NCBI GenBank assembly: GCA_016214845.1
Contig: JACRMS010000026.1
Span: 1 to 64,000, forward strand
Direction: 5' to 3'
Length of the DNA stretch: 64,000 bases
Source: Nitrospirota bacterium
GTDB lineage: Bacteria; Nitrospirota; Thermodesulfovibrionia; UBA6902
Of the stretch, positions 1 to 7,614 are shown piece by piece. Position 1 is the stretch's first letter, and every line of letters starts with the position of its first letter. The translations under genes and the position numbers were made by a program. The notes beneath the pieces were generated by a model. That model saw only the letters and a program-made list of their open reading frames with translations. It had not been told where the DNA came from and ran no database searches.

Positions 1-3000
1 ATTTCGTAGTTGCAACTCCGGCAGTCGAATGACAGTTGTAGCAGTTGCTGTCTGTTGTTCCGGCAGGTATGGTCTTGCCTGTGATATGGCATTCTGAACA
101 GGTTGTCTTTATAGCGGAATGCGCCCCGCTGAATGAGAACGAAGGATGAGAATATGCCTTTACGTTGGCCCATGTGCTTGCCGTTGAGTGACATGCTGTG
201 CAATCATGGGGATAACCAGTTGATACATGGTTAGGAGCTGACTGGTACTGTGCTGCATGACATGTATAACAGTGGTCGCTTGAGGTCCCTGCTATTGAGC
301 CGGGGTAACCATTTGTATGGCATTTGTCACAAATTAAAGTATTGTGAATACCGCTTAACTGAAATGACCTGTGCAAATACTTGGCCTGTGACCAGGTGGA
401 TTCTGTGTGACAGTTAGTGCAAACCTTGGTGAAGCTGTTTGCGGTGTGTGAAGGCGCCGCAACTTTCTCATAAGATGTAGCGGAAGCCACGCCGGAAATG
501 GAATGGCAGTTATAACAGTCGCTCTCGGTTGTGCCGAAGGGCAATACCCCGGAAGAGACATGGCATGTTGAACAATCACCAACTAACGAGGAATGAGCGC
601 CTTTGAAACTAAAGGCTTCGTGGCTGAATGATACCTGTTCCCATGTGCCAGTTATATCATGGCATTCCGTGCAATCATGAGGATATCCTCCGGCCACATG
701 ATTAGGGGCCGACTGATAATCTTTCTGGTGACAGACATAACAATCCGTAGGCGTATTTCTATAGTTCCCGTTTTTGTGACAGTCCGTGCAATCCGCTTTT
801 CTGTGGCCGCCTACAAGCCTGAACCCGACGCCTATGTGTTTGAAATCCGGCGGGATCCAGGACTGCTGCCTGTGGCAGTCTCCGCAGAAGCGTCCGAACT
901 GATTGAAATGCACATCCTTATGACAACTGGTGCAATTTGAGTCCAGGCCCTTGAAGTTCTTTGACTTCTTATGACATTCGCTGCAGCTTAATGTGTTATG
1001 AACACCTTTAAGCTCGGACGTTAACGGATCGTGAAGGAATTTTCTCGGTTCCCAGCTTTCGGGTATGTGGCACTTTTCACAGGCCTTCTCGAATTTTCCG
1101 TTGTGCTGATCTTTATGGCATGTTATGCATTTGTCATATTCAATAGGCTTGAATTTGCCAATGGTCGCCTGCTTCTGGCTGCCGAATTCTGCAAACTGGA
1201 CTTCGCTCCTCTGATGATGACATTTCTCACAGGCAACTTCTTTGTGTTTGCCCTCAAGCTTGAAACCTTTATATTCTCTGGCATCGTGCCTGAATGTGAT
1301 GTTCTTCCATTTCTCCTGAACCGTGTGGCAGGAGTCGCATCGCTTGTCTTTGAACTGTTCCTTATGGACGTCAAAATGACAGTCGTTACACTTTTCATAT
1401 TTTATGGGTTTTAATTTGCCAACGGCAGCTGTTTTGTTTTTGTTGAACTCTTTAAAAGGCGTCTCGCTTCTTGGATGGCATTTCTCACAGGCAACTTCCT
1501 TGTGTTTGCCGTCAAGCTTGAAGCCTTTATATTCATTAGAGTCATGCTTGAATGTAATATTTTTCCATTTCTCCTGGACGGTATGACAGGAGTCGCACTT
1601 CTTGTCTTTGAATTGTCCCTGATGAATGTCAAAGTGACAGTCGCTGCAAAGCGCATGAGCAACCGGCTTGATCTTTTTAATTACCTTTTCTACCTGTATG
1701 CCGTTTGTCTTGATGATGGTCTTTTCTTCAGGGTGGCAAAGCTCGCATGAAACCTTTGAGTGGCTGCCCTCGAGTTTGAAATCGCTCAGCTTGGCATTAT
1801 TATGATCGAATGTCTGTTCTTTCCAGCCCTTTGTGCTGTGACAGCTTTCACATTTGTTGTCCTTGAGCTCTTTGTGCACGTCACTGTGGCAGTCACTGCA
1901 ATTCTCCGACTTGACCGGTTTGAATTTACCGGCTGTCGCCGTTTTACTCTTATTGAACTCCTTGAACTTTGTCTCGCTTCTCTGGTGACATTTCTCGCAT
2001 GAGGCTTCTTTGTGTTTGCCGTCAAGTTTGAAGCCTTTATATTCATTGGAATCATGTTTGAATGTGGTATTCTTCCATTTCTCCTGTGCCGTGTGGCAGG
2101 AGTCGCACTTCTTGTCTTTGAACTGTCCCTTGTGGATATCAAAGTGGCAGTCGTTGCAAAGCGCGTGGGCGATCAGTTTGAATTTCTTGACCTGCTTTTC
2201 AACCTGTTTGCCGTTCGTCTTCACAGTGGTCTTTTCTTCGGGGTGGCAAAGCTCGCATGAAACCTTTGAGTGGCTGCCCTCGAGTTTGAAATCGCTCAGC
2301 TTGGCATTATTATGATCGAATGTCTGTTCTTTCCAGCCCTTTGTGCTGTGACAGCTTTCACATTTGTTGTCCCTTATGCTTTTGTGAATGTCATTGTGAC
2401 AGTCAGTGCAGCTTCCGGATTTAATAGGTTTAAATTGAAGGACCTTGTAAACTTTGCCGTCCTTTTCTTTATTGCCTTTCACCTGAACTACCGGATGGCA
2501 GCCTTCGCATTTCGCTTCCGTGTGTTTTCCGGTAAGCTGAAACTTTGAATTCTTGTCATGCTCAAACGACATGTTTTTCCAGCCGGTGAAGTTGTGGCAT
2601 TTAAGGCAGTTATCAGGCAGAGTTTTCCTGTGAACATCAGTGTGGCAATTGAGACATTCCTGGGACAAGCCAAGATATGTCTTTTCCTTTTTATGACACG
2701 AGCTACACGTGGTCTTGTGCTTGTCTTTTAACGCAAAGCCCGTTTTTTCATGGTCAAAATTATCCTTATCAAGAGGCATTATATTAAAGTCTTCGCCTTT
2801 ATGGTCGATGTGGCATTCAGTGCATCTCTTCCCGTTTAACTGGGCATGAAGACCTTTACTTTTCTTAATTCGCTCAACGAGCTTGTCATGGCATGACAAG
2901 CAGGACGAATCGGAAATCCCCTGTCCTAAGACGTGGCAGGAGATACATTTCTTAATAGTGTCCAGGTTCTTGTGAGATTTTGTCAGCTTCCCCGGAGAAA

Positions 3001-3079
3001 TCATATCGGCGAAGCTTGCTCCAGAGAAACAAGAAAGCAAAAAGACAACAAATACGATAATCTTACCTTGTGTTATCAT
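1..3079 (-). CDS. Giant multihaem c-type cytochrome (partial, 3' end outside window)
   Basis: This is an exported electron-transfer protein. One uninterrupted minus-strand frame runs from 3079 to the left edge, about 1026 codons. I counted 38 CxxCH haem-binding motifs; every one of about 15 I checked lies in the same frame. The N-terminus (MITQGKIIVFVVFLLSC...) is a signal peptide ending near SFA. The ATG at 3079 is chosen because AAGGA stands seven bases before it; an in-frame ATG at 3112 would spoil the signal peptide. A recurring pattern is CxxCH, then GWK, FDH and GSH, then CxxCH, as in class III/c7-type domains where distant His residues are the second haem ligands. One haem per about 27 residues implies an almost continuous haem chain. 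Two 170-residue units are tandem duplicates. No neighbour shows its partner directly; a role in extracellular or periplasmic electron transfer is inferred. Confidence 0.93.
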   Translation of the reverse strand, partial: MITQGKIIVFVVFLLSCFSGASFADMISPGKLTKSHKNLDTIKKCISCHVLGQGISDSSCLSCHDKLVERIKKSKGLHAQLNGKRCTECHIDHKGEDFNIMPLDKDNFDHEKTGFALKDKHKTTCSSCHKKEKTYLGLSQECLNCHTDVHRKTLPDNCLKCHNFTGWKNMSFEHDKNSKFQLTGKHTEAKCEGCHPVVQVKGNKEKDGKVYKVLQFKPIKSGSCTDCHNDIHKSIRDNKCESCHSTKGWKEQTFDHNNAKLSDFKLEGSHSKVSCELCHPEEKTTVKTNGKQVEKQVKKFKLIAHALCNDCHFDIHKGQFKDKKCDSCHTAQEKWKNTTFKHDSNEYKGFKLDGKHKEASCEKCHQRSETKFKEFNKSKTATAGKFKPVKSENCSDCHSDVHKELKDNKCESCHSTKGWKEQTFDHNNAKLSDFKLEGSHSKVSCELCHPEEKTIIKTNGIQVEKVIKKIKPVAHALCSDCHFDIHQGQFKDKKCDSCHTVQEKWKNITFKHDSNEYKGFKLDGKHKEVACEKCHPRSETPFKEFNKNKTAAVGKLKPIKYEKCNDCHFDVHKEQFKDKRCDSCHTVQEKWKNITFRHDAREYKGFKLEGKHKEVACEKCHHQRSEVQFAEFGSQKQATIGKFKPIEYDKCITCHKDQHNGKFEKACEKCHIPESWEPRKFLHDPLTSELKGVHNTLSCSECHKKSKNFKGLDSNCTSCHKDVHFNQFGRFCGDCHRQQSWIPPDFKHIGVGFRLVGGHRKADCTDCHKNGNYRNTPTDCYVCHQKDYQSAPNHVAGGYPHDCTECHDITGTWEQVSFSHEAFSFKGAHSSLVGDCSTCHVSSGVLPFGTTESDCYNCHSISGVASATSYEKVAAPSHTANSFTKVCTNCHTESTWSQAKYLHRSFQLSGIHNTLICDKCHTNGYPGSIAGTSSDHCYTCHAAQYQSAPNHVSTGYPHDCTACHSTASTWANVKAYSHPSFSFSGAHSAIKTTCSECHITGKTIPAGTTDSNCYNCHSTAGVATTK
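1409..2430 (-). repeat. Two tandem 510-bp units inside the giant cytochrome gene
   Basis: Sequence from about 1409 to 1918 recurs at 1919 to about 2430 with an exact 510-bp offset (170 codons). The stretch 1731-1862 is identical to 2241-2372 (about 132 bp); the rest is highly similar. A shorter-offset relative (about 273 bp) of part of the unit is visible around 1200-1400. Each unit encodes six CxxCH motifs. The near identity points to recent in-frame duplication or gene conversion. Confidence 0.9.
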
Positions 3080-3779
3080 ACTTTCATCCTTAATCCGTGC
3101 AACATATTCCATTGTTAGGCCAGGCTCCTTTTTTCTGTTGAACATTTTCGGAAGACAGGAAGGATCTTATATTGTAGGCAGTCTCTTGTAATTATTATTC
3201 TTACTTGATCCATGTTCTTTATTAGAGTATTTTATTATCTTATAATTGATTTGAAAAGGCGGTCTGTGATTGACCGCACAAAAATGCTTTTTCAATAAAA
3301 AATTTTCAAAGGCATCGGATAAAACAACGCCTGCTGACTCCTTAAATTGCCTGTGTAACAATAATTCCCGGTATAAATGTTTTTATGAGAAGGTAGAGAG
3401 TAATTCATATATCGGGACGTCTATAAAGCAATGTTTGTGCCATCCTGCTAACTTGTTAATATTTTGAAAAAGCAGATAGGACCGAAGAATCAGAAGTGTA
3501 TTCTATTCATACACTGTTTAAAGGAGGGGAACAGGGAATCGTTTAATATGAAGGGGTTGTTGCGGTTTCTTTGTGCATGGAAAATCATACAGCGGGCCTT
3601 TAACGTATGTAGTTGAATAAGAATAACTTTCATCTTACGTTCTTATGCTGTAATGAATCATATCCGGTTGATATTATCCCAAGTACATCATTTTTTACAA
3701 AATATAAAAGGGGCGCCTTCTTATAGTAAAGGCGCCCCTTTTCAAAACTCCTCAAGTACAACTGATAACCTAATTGTCC
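3080..3779. other. 700-bp AT-rich intergenic region
   Basis: This is the leader side of the giant cytochrome gene. Short open frames (for example 3167-3361 minus and 3270-3467 plus) have unlike-protein compositions and no convincing ribosome site, so I call no gene. The only clear element is the hairpin at 3706-3742. Confidence 0.6.
3706..3742 (-). terminator. Rho-independent terminator of the DUF4382-type lipoprotein gene
   Basis: A perfect 14-bp stem (3706-3719 paired with 3729-3742) contains GGGGCGCC/GGCGCCCC with a 9-nt loop. Read on the minus strand it lies 38 bp beyond the stop at 3780; the arm ends in TTTT and is followed by ATATTTTG. The symmetric A/T flanks may let it work in both directions. 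Confidence 0.85.
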
Positions 3780-5234
3780 TTAATACACGATAATTGTGTT
3801 TGCCTCAAAACATCCGCTGCTGTCCGCGGTCCCGTAAACATCGACCTTGACGCCGGCGGTAAGGTCTGCAAAATTGGTCATTTCACTTGTGACCGCATCA
3901 TCCGTATCTTCTATTTGAAAGATATCCACATTGTCTGAGATGCCGACACATGTTGTCCCGACATCAAAGGTCTTCAGTATGAAGTCTATATTGCTTATGG
4001 TCCCGGAAACTTTATCTGAGGTCGTATCAAGCAAAATGAAGGCGGCATTGAGAAGGACCGGATTGTTATTTAATAATAGTATGCCGTCAACAATCGCGTG
4101 GACGCCTTCATGAATTGAGGACTCCGGGAGGGGGTCACCGTTCGATGAATAAATTTTTGTTTCCGCGTGAATACCGGCCTTTATCGGAGATGCCGCCTGG
4201 ATGCCCTGGTCCTGGTCCAGTTCAAAATCAAATTGTCCGCCTGCACCGTTTTGTGAAATGACCCCTGAACGGACCATGCCTGAGAATTGCGCAAACTCCC
4301 CTATTTCCACTGTAACTGCCGACATTGTCATTTCACACGGCGTGTTGTCATCGTCTTCAGGAGAATCCATCATATAAAATCCGATGACTGTTACCGGACT
4401 GTTTTCAGCAAGGTCATCAAATGTTGCAGGACCTCCATCCCGGATCGCGCTGAAAAAAGACGTGTCGTCAGGAAGGCGGACAGTCAAACAGCGGTCTCCT
4501 GCGTCATCATTATTACCCTCTACAGGCTGGCCCATGTGCATGCCTGATGCGGTCATCATATTATCGCCGGGTATCTCTTTCAGCAAGAGATTGAATGTAT
4601 GATTGACCGGGTCCGGATTGCTGACAGTGCCTTTTATGCGCATTAGCTTGCTTTGGTCCACATGATGAAGGACATCAATGAAAACCACCGGCCTGAAAAT
4701 ATATTTTTCCTGGTTCCCGGTCCTTACAATATGAATGGATTTCTCCGCGTCCATATCCAGTTGAACAGCAACTGTTTTGCCGGAAACAACGGTGAACATC
4801 TCACGCAGATTAAGGTCTATCTTGCCGTTTGCGGGCAAGTCAGGGTATATCTTTTCTCCGGTGTCTTTCTTGACCAATTCTATTTTCTCAACATATAGCC
4901 TTATCTTGTTGTATTGCGCGGCGGACACATTGTTCCCAACAGAAAACAGCATGGTCTCATCTTTCAGATCGAGCAGATTTAAGGTCTTGATGCCCGAAAA
5001 CACCGTGACGTTCCGGTCATTGGATATCAGGCCGATCCGGGAAATCGTGATGTTAATCTGTGAAAAATCATCTGCGGGAGAGTCTTTAAGAAAGACCGCT
5101 ACGCTGCCGCTGCCGCTTTGAGTTCCCTGTGATGTATTGGAAGACCCTCCCCCGCTGCCGCCGCAGGACGAAATGATCAATGCTGACAGATATAAGACAA
5201 TAAAAGCTAAAAAAATATTTCGGTTGTGTTTCAT
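3780..5234 (-). CDS. DUF4382/DUF5666-type surface lipoprotein
   Basis: A 484-residue lipoprotein. The N-terminus has a short basic stretch, a hydrophobic core and lipobox ISSC, followed at once by a Gly/Ser-rich linker (CGGSGGGSS). Residues about 40-190 (SVAVFLKDSPADDFSQINITISRI) match the DUF4382 pattern. The C-terminal half contains DUF5666-like beta segments, ending in VDVYGTADSSG and a Val/Ile strand. It is probably anchored in the outer membrane; the function of both families is unknown. AGGAGGAG stands before the ATG and a strong hairpin follows the stop, so this looks like a single-gene unit. It shares the Cys-poly-Gly architecture with several proteins at 20-34 kb. Confidence 0.85.
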   Translation of the reverse strand: MKHNRNIFLAFIVLYLSALIISSCGGSGGGSSNTSQGTQSGSGSVAVFLKDSPADDFSQINITISRIGLISNDRNVTVFSGIKTLNLLDLKDETMLFSVGNNVSAAQYNKIRLYVEKIELVKKDTGEKIYPDLPANGKIDLNLREMFTVVSGKTVAVQLDMDAEKSIHIVRTGNQEKYIFRPVVFIDVLHHVDQSKLMRIKGTVSNPDPVNHTFNLLLKEIPGDNMMTASGMHMGQPVEGNNDDAGDRCLTVRLPDDTSFFSAIRDGGPATFDDLAENSPVTVIGFYMMDSPEDDDNTPCEMTMSAVTVEIGEFAQFSGMVRSGVISQNGAGGQFDFELDQDQGIQAASPIKAGIHAETKIYSSNGDPLPESSIHEGVHAIVDGILLLNNNPVLLNAAFILLDTTSDKVSGTISNIDFILKTFDVGTTCVGISDNVDIFQIEDTDDAVTSEMTNFADLTAGVKVDVYGTADSSGCFEANTIIVY

Positions 5235-5331
5235 TATAATCTCCTCCTTTTAAAATATTTGCGGTCAAAGACCGAATTGATTGTCCGCCTATTAAGCAAT
5301 CCTTATACCACATTTATAACTAACTGAATTT

Positions 5332-5487
5332 ATGAAAGTTGAAATATCCGGATTGAAGCGGGCGTGCATGGTTTTTCAATCAATGGCCGGAGAAAGAAAT
5401 GTAAAATCTATTAATCAATTGGACTGTTACGGCTTTCTGTCCGTTGAAGGCAAAAGCATACACGATGTAAGGATGCTTGAGTATTAA
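5332..5487 (+). CDS. Possible 51-residue small protein
   Basis: An ATG-initiated frame between two minus-strand genes encodes MKVEISGLKRACMVF... and ends ...DVRMLEY. Composition is protein-like, but no Shine-Dalgarno sequence is visible and I recognise no family. It could be a real small gene, a remnant, or chance. The remainder of this gap (5235-5534) holds only the lipoprotein gene's leader. Confidence 0.25.
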   Translation: MKVEISGLKRACMVFQSMAGERNVKSINQLDCYGFLSVEGKSIHDVRMLEY

Positions 5488-5534
5488 AACTTGCCGGGTA
5501 AAATTATTATTGGATGGTTATATTTCTTTGAAAT

Positions 5535-6374
5535 TTACGTGAAGACTTCGTCATCAAAAGGGACGCCGCCGATTGATTCTTCCATATCTTTGAGATCGTT
5601 TTCTGCTATTCCGAGGATATCAAGGGCTGAAAAATCAAGCGGGTAATTCGGGTCTTTTTCTGTGGGGCTCAGGATATTTCTTGTGGTTATATAATCGGCA
5701 ATATGTATCACGGCTACCTGCTTCAGATTTTTTTCTGCTCGTGACGGTGTGTGATGGTACAGGTTTGAATCTATAATGATGTCGGGCAGGTCCCATCCTT
5801 CCGCAAGCCATGATCCGATCTCCGTGTGGTTGAAATCCAGTACTTTTTTCTCTGCGGCAAGCAGCGAATCCTCTTTCTCAAATGCCTGTAGCACTTCCTG
5901 ATATTTGTCCGTGAAATACCTGTTCATGACCAGATACCCCAGGTCATGCAATGTCCCGCTCACCAAAACATCTTCCGCAATGTCCATTTTTAGGTTCCTG
6001 GAGATCAGCCTCGCGGTAAACCCGACTGAAACGGAATGGTTGAATATCCGCTGGTAATCGAAGGACTTTCCCCTCCTTCCGTCATCAAGCATGGTCATTA
6101 AAGAAATTCCGAGCGCGACATTTTTAACATTGTTGAATCCCACGCGCATTATTGCCGTCTGAAGCGCGTCGGTATGCACCTTGAACCCGAAAAAAGCAGA
6201 GTTGGCAACGCTCAAAACCTTCGCGGAGATAGCAGGGTCTTTTTCTACAATGCTCTCAAGTTTGTCAACTGACAACAAGTCATCGCCGATAAGCGCCAGA
6301 ACTTCTTGAGCAATTACAGGAATGGTGGGGAGCTTCCTGATCTTCTGAACGTAAGACTTTAACGAATCATTCAT
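5535..6374 (-). CDS. HDOD-domain signalling protein
   Basis: A 279-residue cytoplasmic protein made almost entirely of an HDOD domain, a relative of HD phosphohydrolases lacking the full metal site. The start (KLPTIPVIAQEVLALIGDD) and VEKDPAISAKVLSVANSAFFG are the family's signature, and GTLHDLGYLVMNRYF marks the degenerate HD motif. HDOD proteins are regulators in c-di-GMP, motility and stress circuits; the partner here cannot be told. It lies just downstream of dtd (start 6374, dtd stop 6424), so it may be co-transcribed with the deacylase and peptidase genes. Confidence 0.9.
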   Translation of the reverse strand: MNDSLKSYVQKIRKLPTIPVIAQEVLALIGDDLLSVDKLESIVEKDPAISAKVLSVANSAFFGFKVHTDALQTAIMRVGFNNVKNVALGISLMTMLDDGRRGKSFDYQRIFNHSVSVGFTARLISRNLKMDIAEDVLVSGTLHDLGYLVMNRYFTDKYQEVLQAFEKEDSLLAAEKKVLDFNHTEIGSWLAEGWDLPDIIIDSNLYHHTPSRAEKNLKQVAVIHIADYITTRNILSPTEKDPNYPLDFSALDILGIAENDLKDMEESIGGVPFDDEVFT

Positions 6375-6423
6375 AGCTGTATTATTATCGTCTTTTCAGT
6401 GCAATTTCTTAAGTGGAATATTA

Positions 6424-6870
6424 TCATCTGCTCTTTGAATCAAGCCATATTGTCACAGGCCCGTCGTTAATTAATGATACTTCCATATGCGCGGCGAATA
6501 TGCCTTCTTTAGCAGTTAATCCTTCTTCTCTCAACATGTTATTGAACAGCTTCCAGTATTCTTCGGCTATATCCGGACTTGCTGATTGATCAAAACCGGG
6601 ACGGTTGCCTTTTCGCGTATCAGCATAAAGGGTAAATTGCGACACGCTCAAAACCTCGCCCCGGACTTGGTTAACATTTAGATTCATCTTCCCCATCTCG
6701 TCTTCAAAGATGCGGAGGTTCGCTGCCTTCCTGGCAAGGTACTCAATGTCATCTTTATTGTCATCCTTGCCTATTCCGGCAAGAAGCAGGAGCCCCTTCC
6801 CTATTTCCGTAACAGCCTGTCCATCCACAATTACTTTTGCGGTCTTGACCCTTTGGATCAGTATTCTCAT
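6424..6870 (-). CDS. dtd: D-aminoacyl-tRNA deacylase
   Basis: A 148-residue protein matching the normal Dtd length. It hydrolyses D-aminoacyl-tRNA (and mischarged glycyl-tRNA-Ala) to protect translation. Landmarks are the N-terminus MRILIQRVKTAKVIVDG, the SQFTLYADTRKGNRPGF segment carrying the catalytic region, and C-terminal NDGPVTIWLD with the Gly-cis-Pro motif that gives chiral selectivity. Its ATG overlaps the stop of the upstream peptidase gene by four bases, indicating translational coupling. Confidence 0.96.
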   Translation of the reverse strand: MRILIQRVKTAKVIVDGQAVTEIGKGLLLLAGIGKDDNKDDIEYLARKAANLRIFEDEMGKMNLNVNQVRGEVLSVSQFTLYADTRKGNRPGFDQSASPDIAEEYWKLFNNMLREEGLTAKEGIFAAHMEVSLINDGPVTIWLDSKSR

Positions 6871-7481
6871 GTACCGGCCTTTCTTAAATAAACACTGTCA
6901 ATAAGTTGCAGCGGATCCAGCAGCCTCAGGATTTTCCGTGCGCTTATTATTTCCCAGTCAAGCTGAGCATATTGCACGACTTCAGATGACCATCCTGTTG
7001 AAATATGTAAATGAGGGATAATTCCGGCCCTTGCCTTACCAGATACTGTTGCGATAACATCGCCTTCCCTTACAACCATGCCGGCATGTAAACCATCAAC
7101 CGGATTTGTATGCCCGTAGATCGTACACCACCGGATTTGATCATTGTCAGGGAGTTTGTGCTCTATGATAACAGACTTGCCGAGAAAGTCATTTATAATT
7201 CCGGCAAAAACTCCGTCATACATTACAGGAATTTTCATGTCCTCATTAAGACGATGGACCCCGCCCTGCCCGTCCTTATAAAAACAAAAATCCACACCCT
7301 CATGAGGGGTGTCCCGCCTTCCCTGATCACCCCACCATTTATTCAAATCATCAAACAGCATTCCTTTATAAAAGACCCATTCTTTAAAACTGTTTTCAAG
7401 GGCGTTCTCCCTGAAAAAAATTTCAGTGAATCGTGATTTTCTCAGTGGTGGAATATTCATGGCGTTAAATTTTAAATCCAT
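6867..7481 (-). CDS. M23-family (LytM-like) peptidase-like protein
   Basis: A 204-residue protein with an M23 metallopeptidase fold. HEGVDF carries the first zinc-ligand His-Asp pair and PHLHIS the HxH motif; YGHTNPV lies between them as expected. There is no obvious signal peptide or transmembrane helix at the N-terminus (MDLKFNAMNIPPLRKSRF), unusual for a cell-wall hydrolase, so the substrate is uncertain. It is translationally coupled to dtd. Confidence 0.78.
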   Translation of the reverse strand: MDLKFNAMNIPPLRKSRFTEIFFRENALENSFKEWVFYKGMLFDDLNKWWGDQGRRDTPHEGVDFCFYKDGQGGVHRLNEDMKIPVMYDGVFAGIINDFLGKSVIIEHKLPDNDQIRWCTIYGHTNPVDGLHAGMVVREGDVIATVSGKARAGIIPHLHISTGWSSEVVQYAQLDWEIISARKILRLLDPLQLIDSVYLRKAGT

Positions 7482-7614
7482 TCTCGCTTAATCACAATAT
7501 TTTCTTCTTACGCTGATTTAGATTATACGATATTATTTTTATCACAAGGTATTCAAGGTTATTAAAAAAGCGGGTTGGCAAGAATGCTTTGTGTTAAAAT
7601 ACTAAATCTCAATT

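Noticed and set aside
1475-2372. CRISPR-like array
   Set aside because: The repeats are 510-bp coding units with haem motifs, not short repeats with unique spacers.
659-2548. Many plus-strand open frames across the cytochrome region
   Set aside because: They are antisense shadows of the minus-strand haem-rich frame, whose CxxCH motifs are all in one frame; their Phe/Val/Leu-rich translations reflect the reverse strand.
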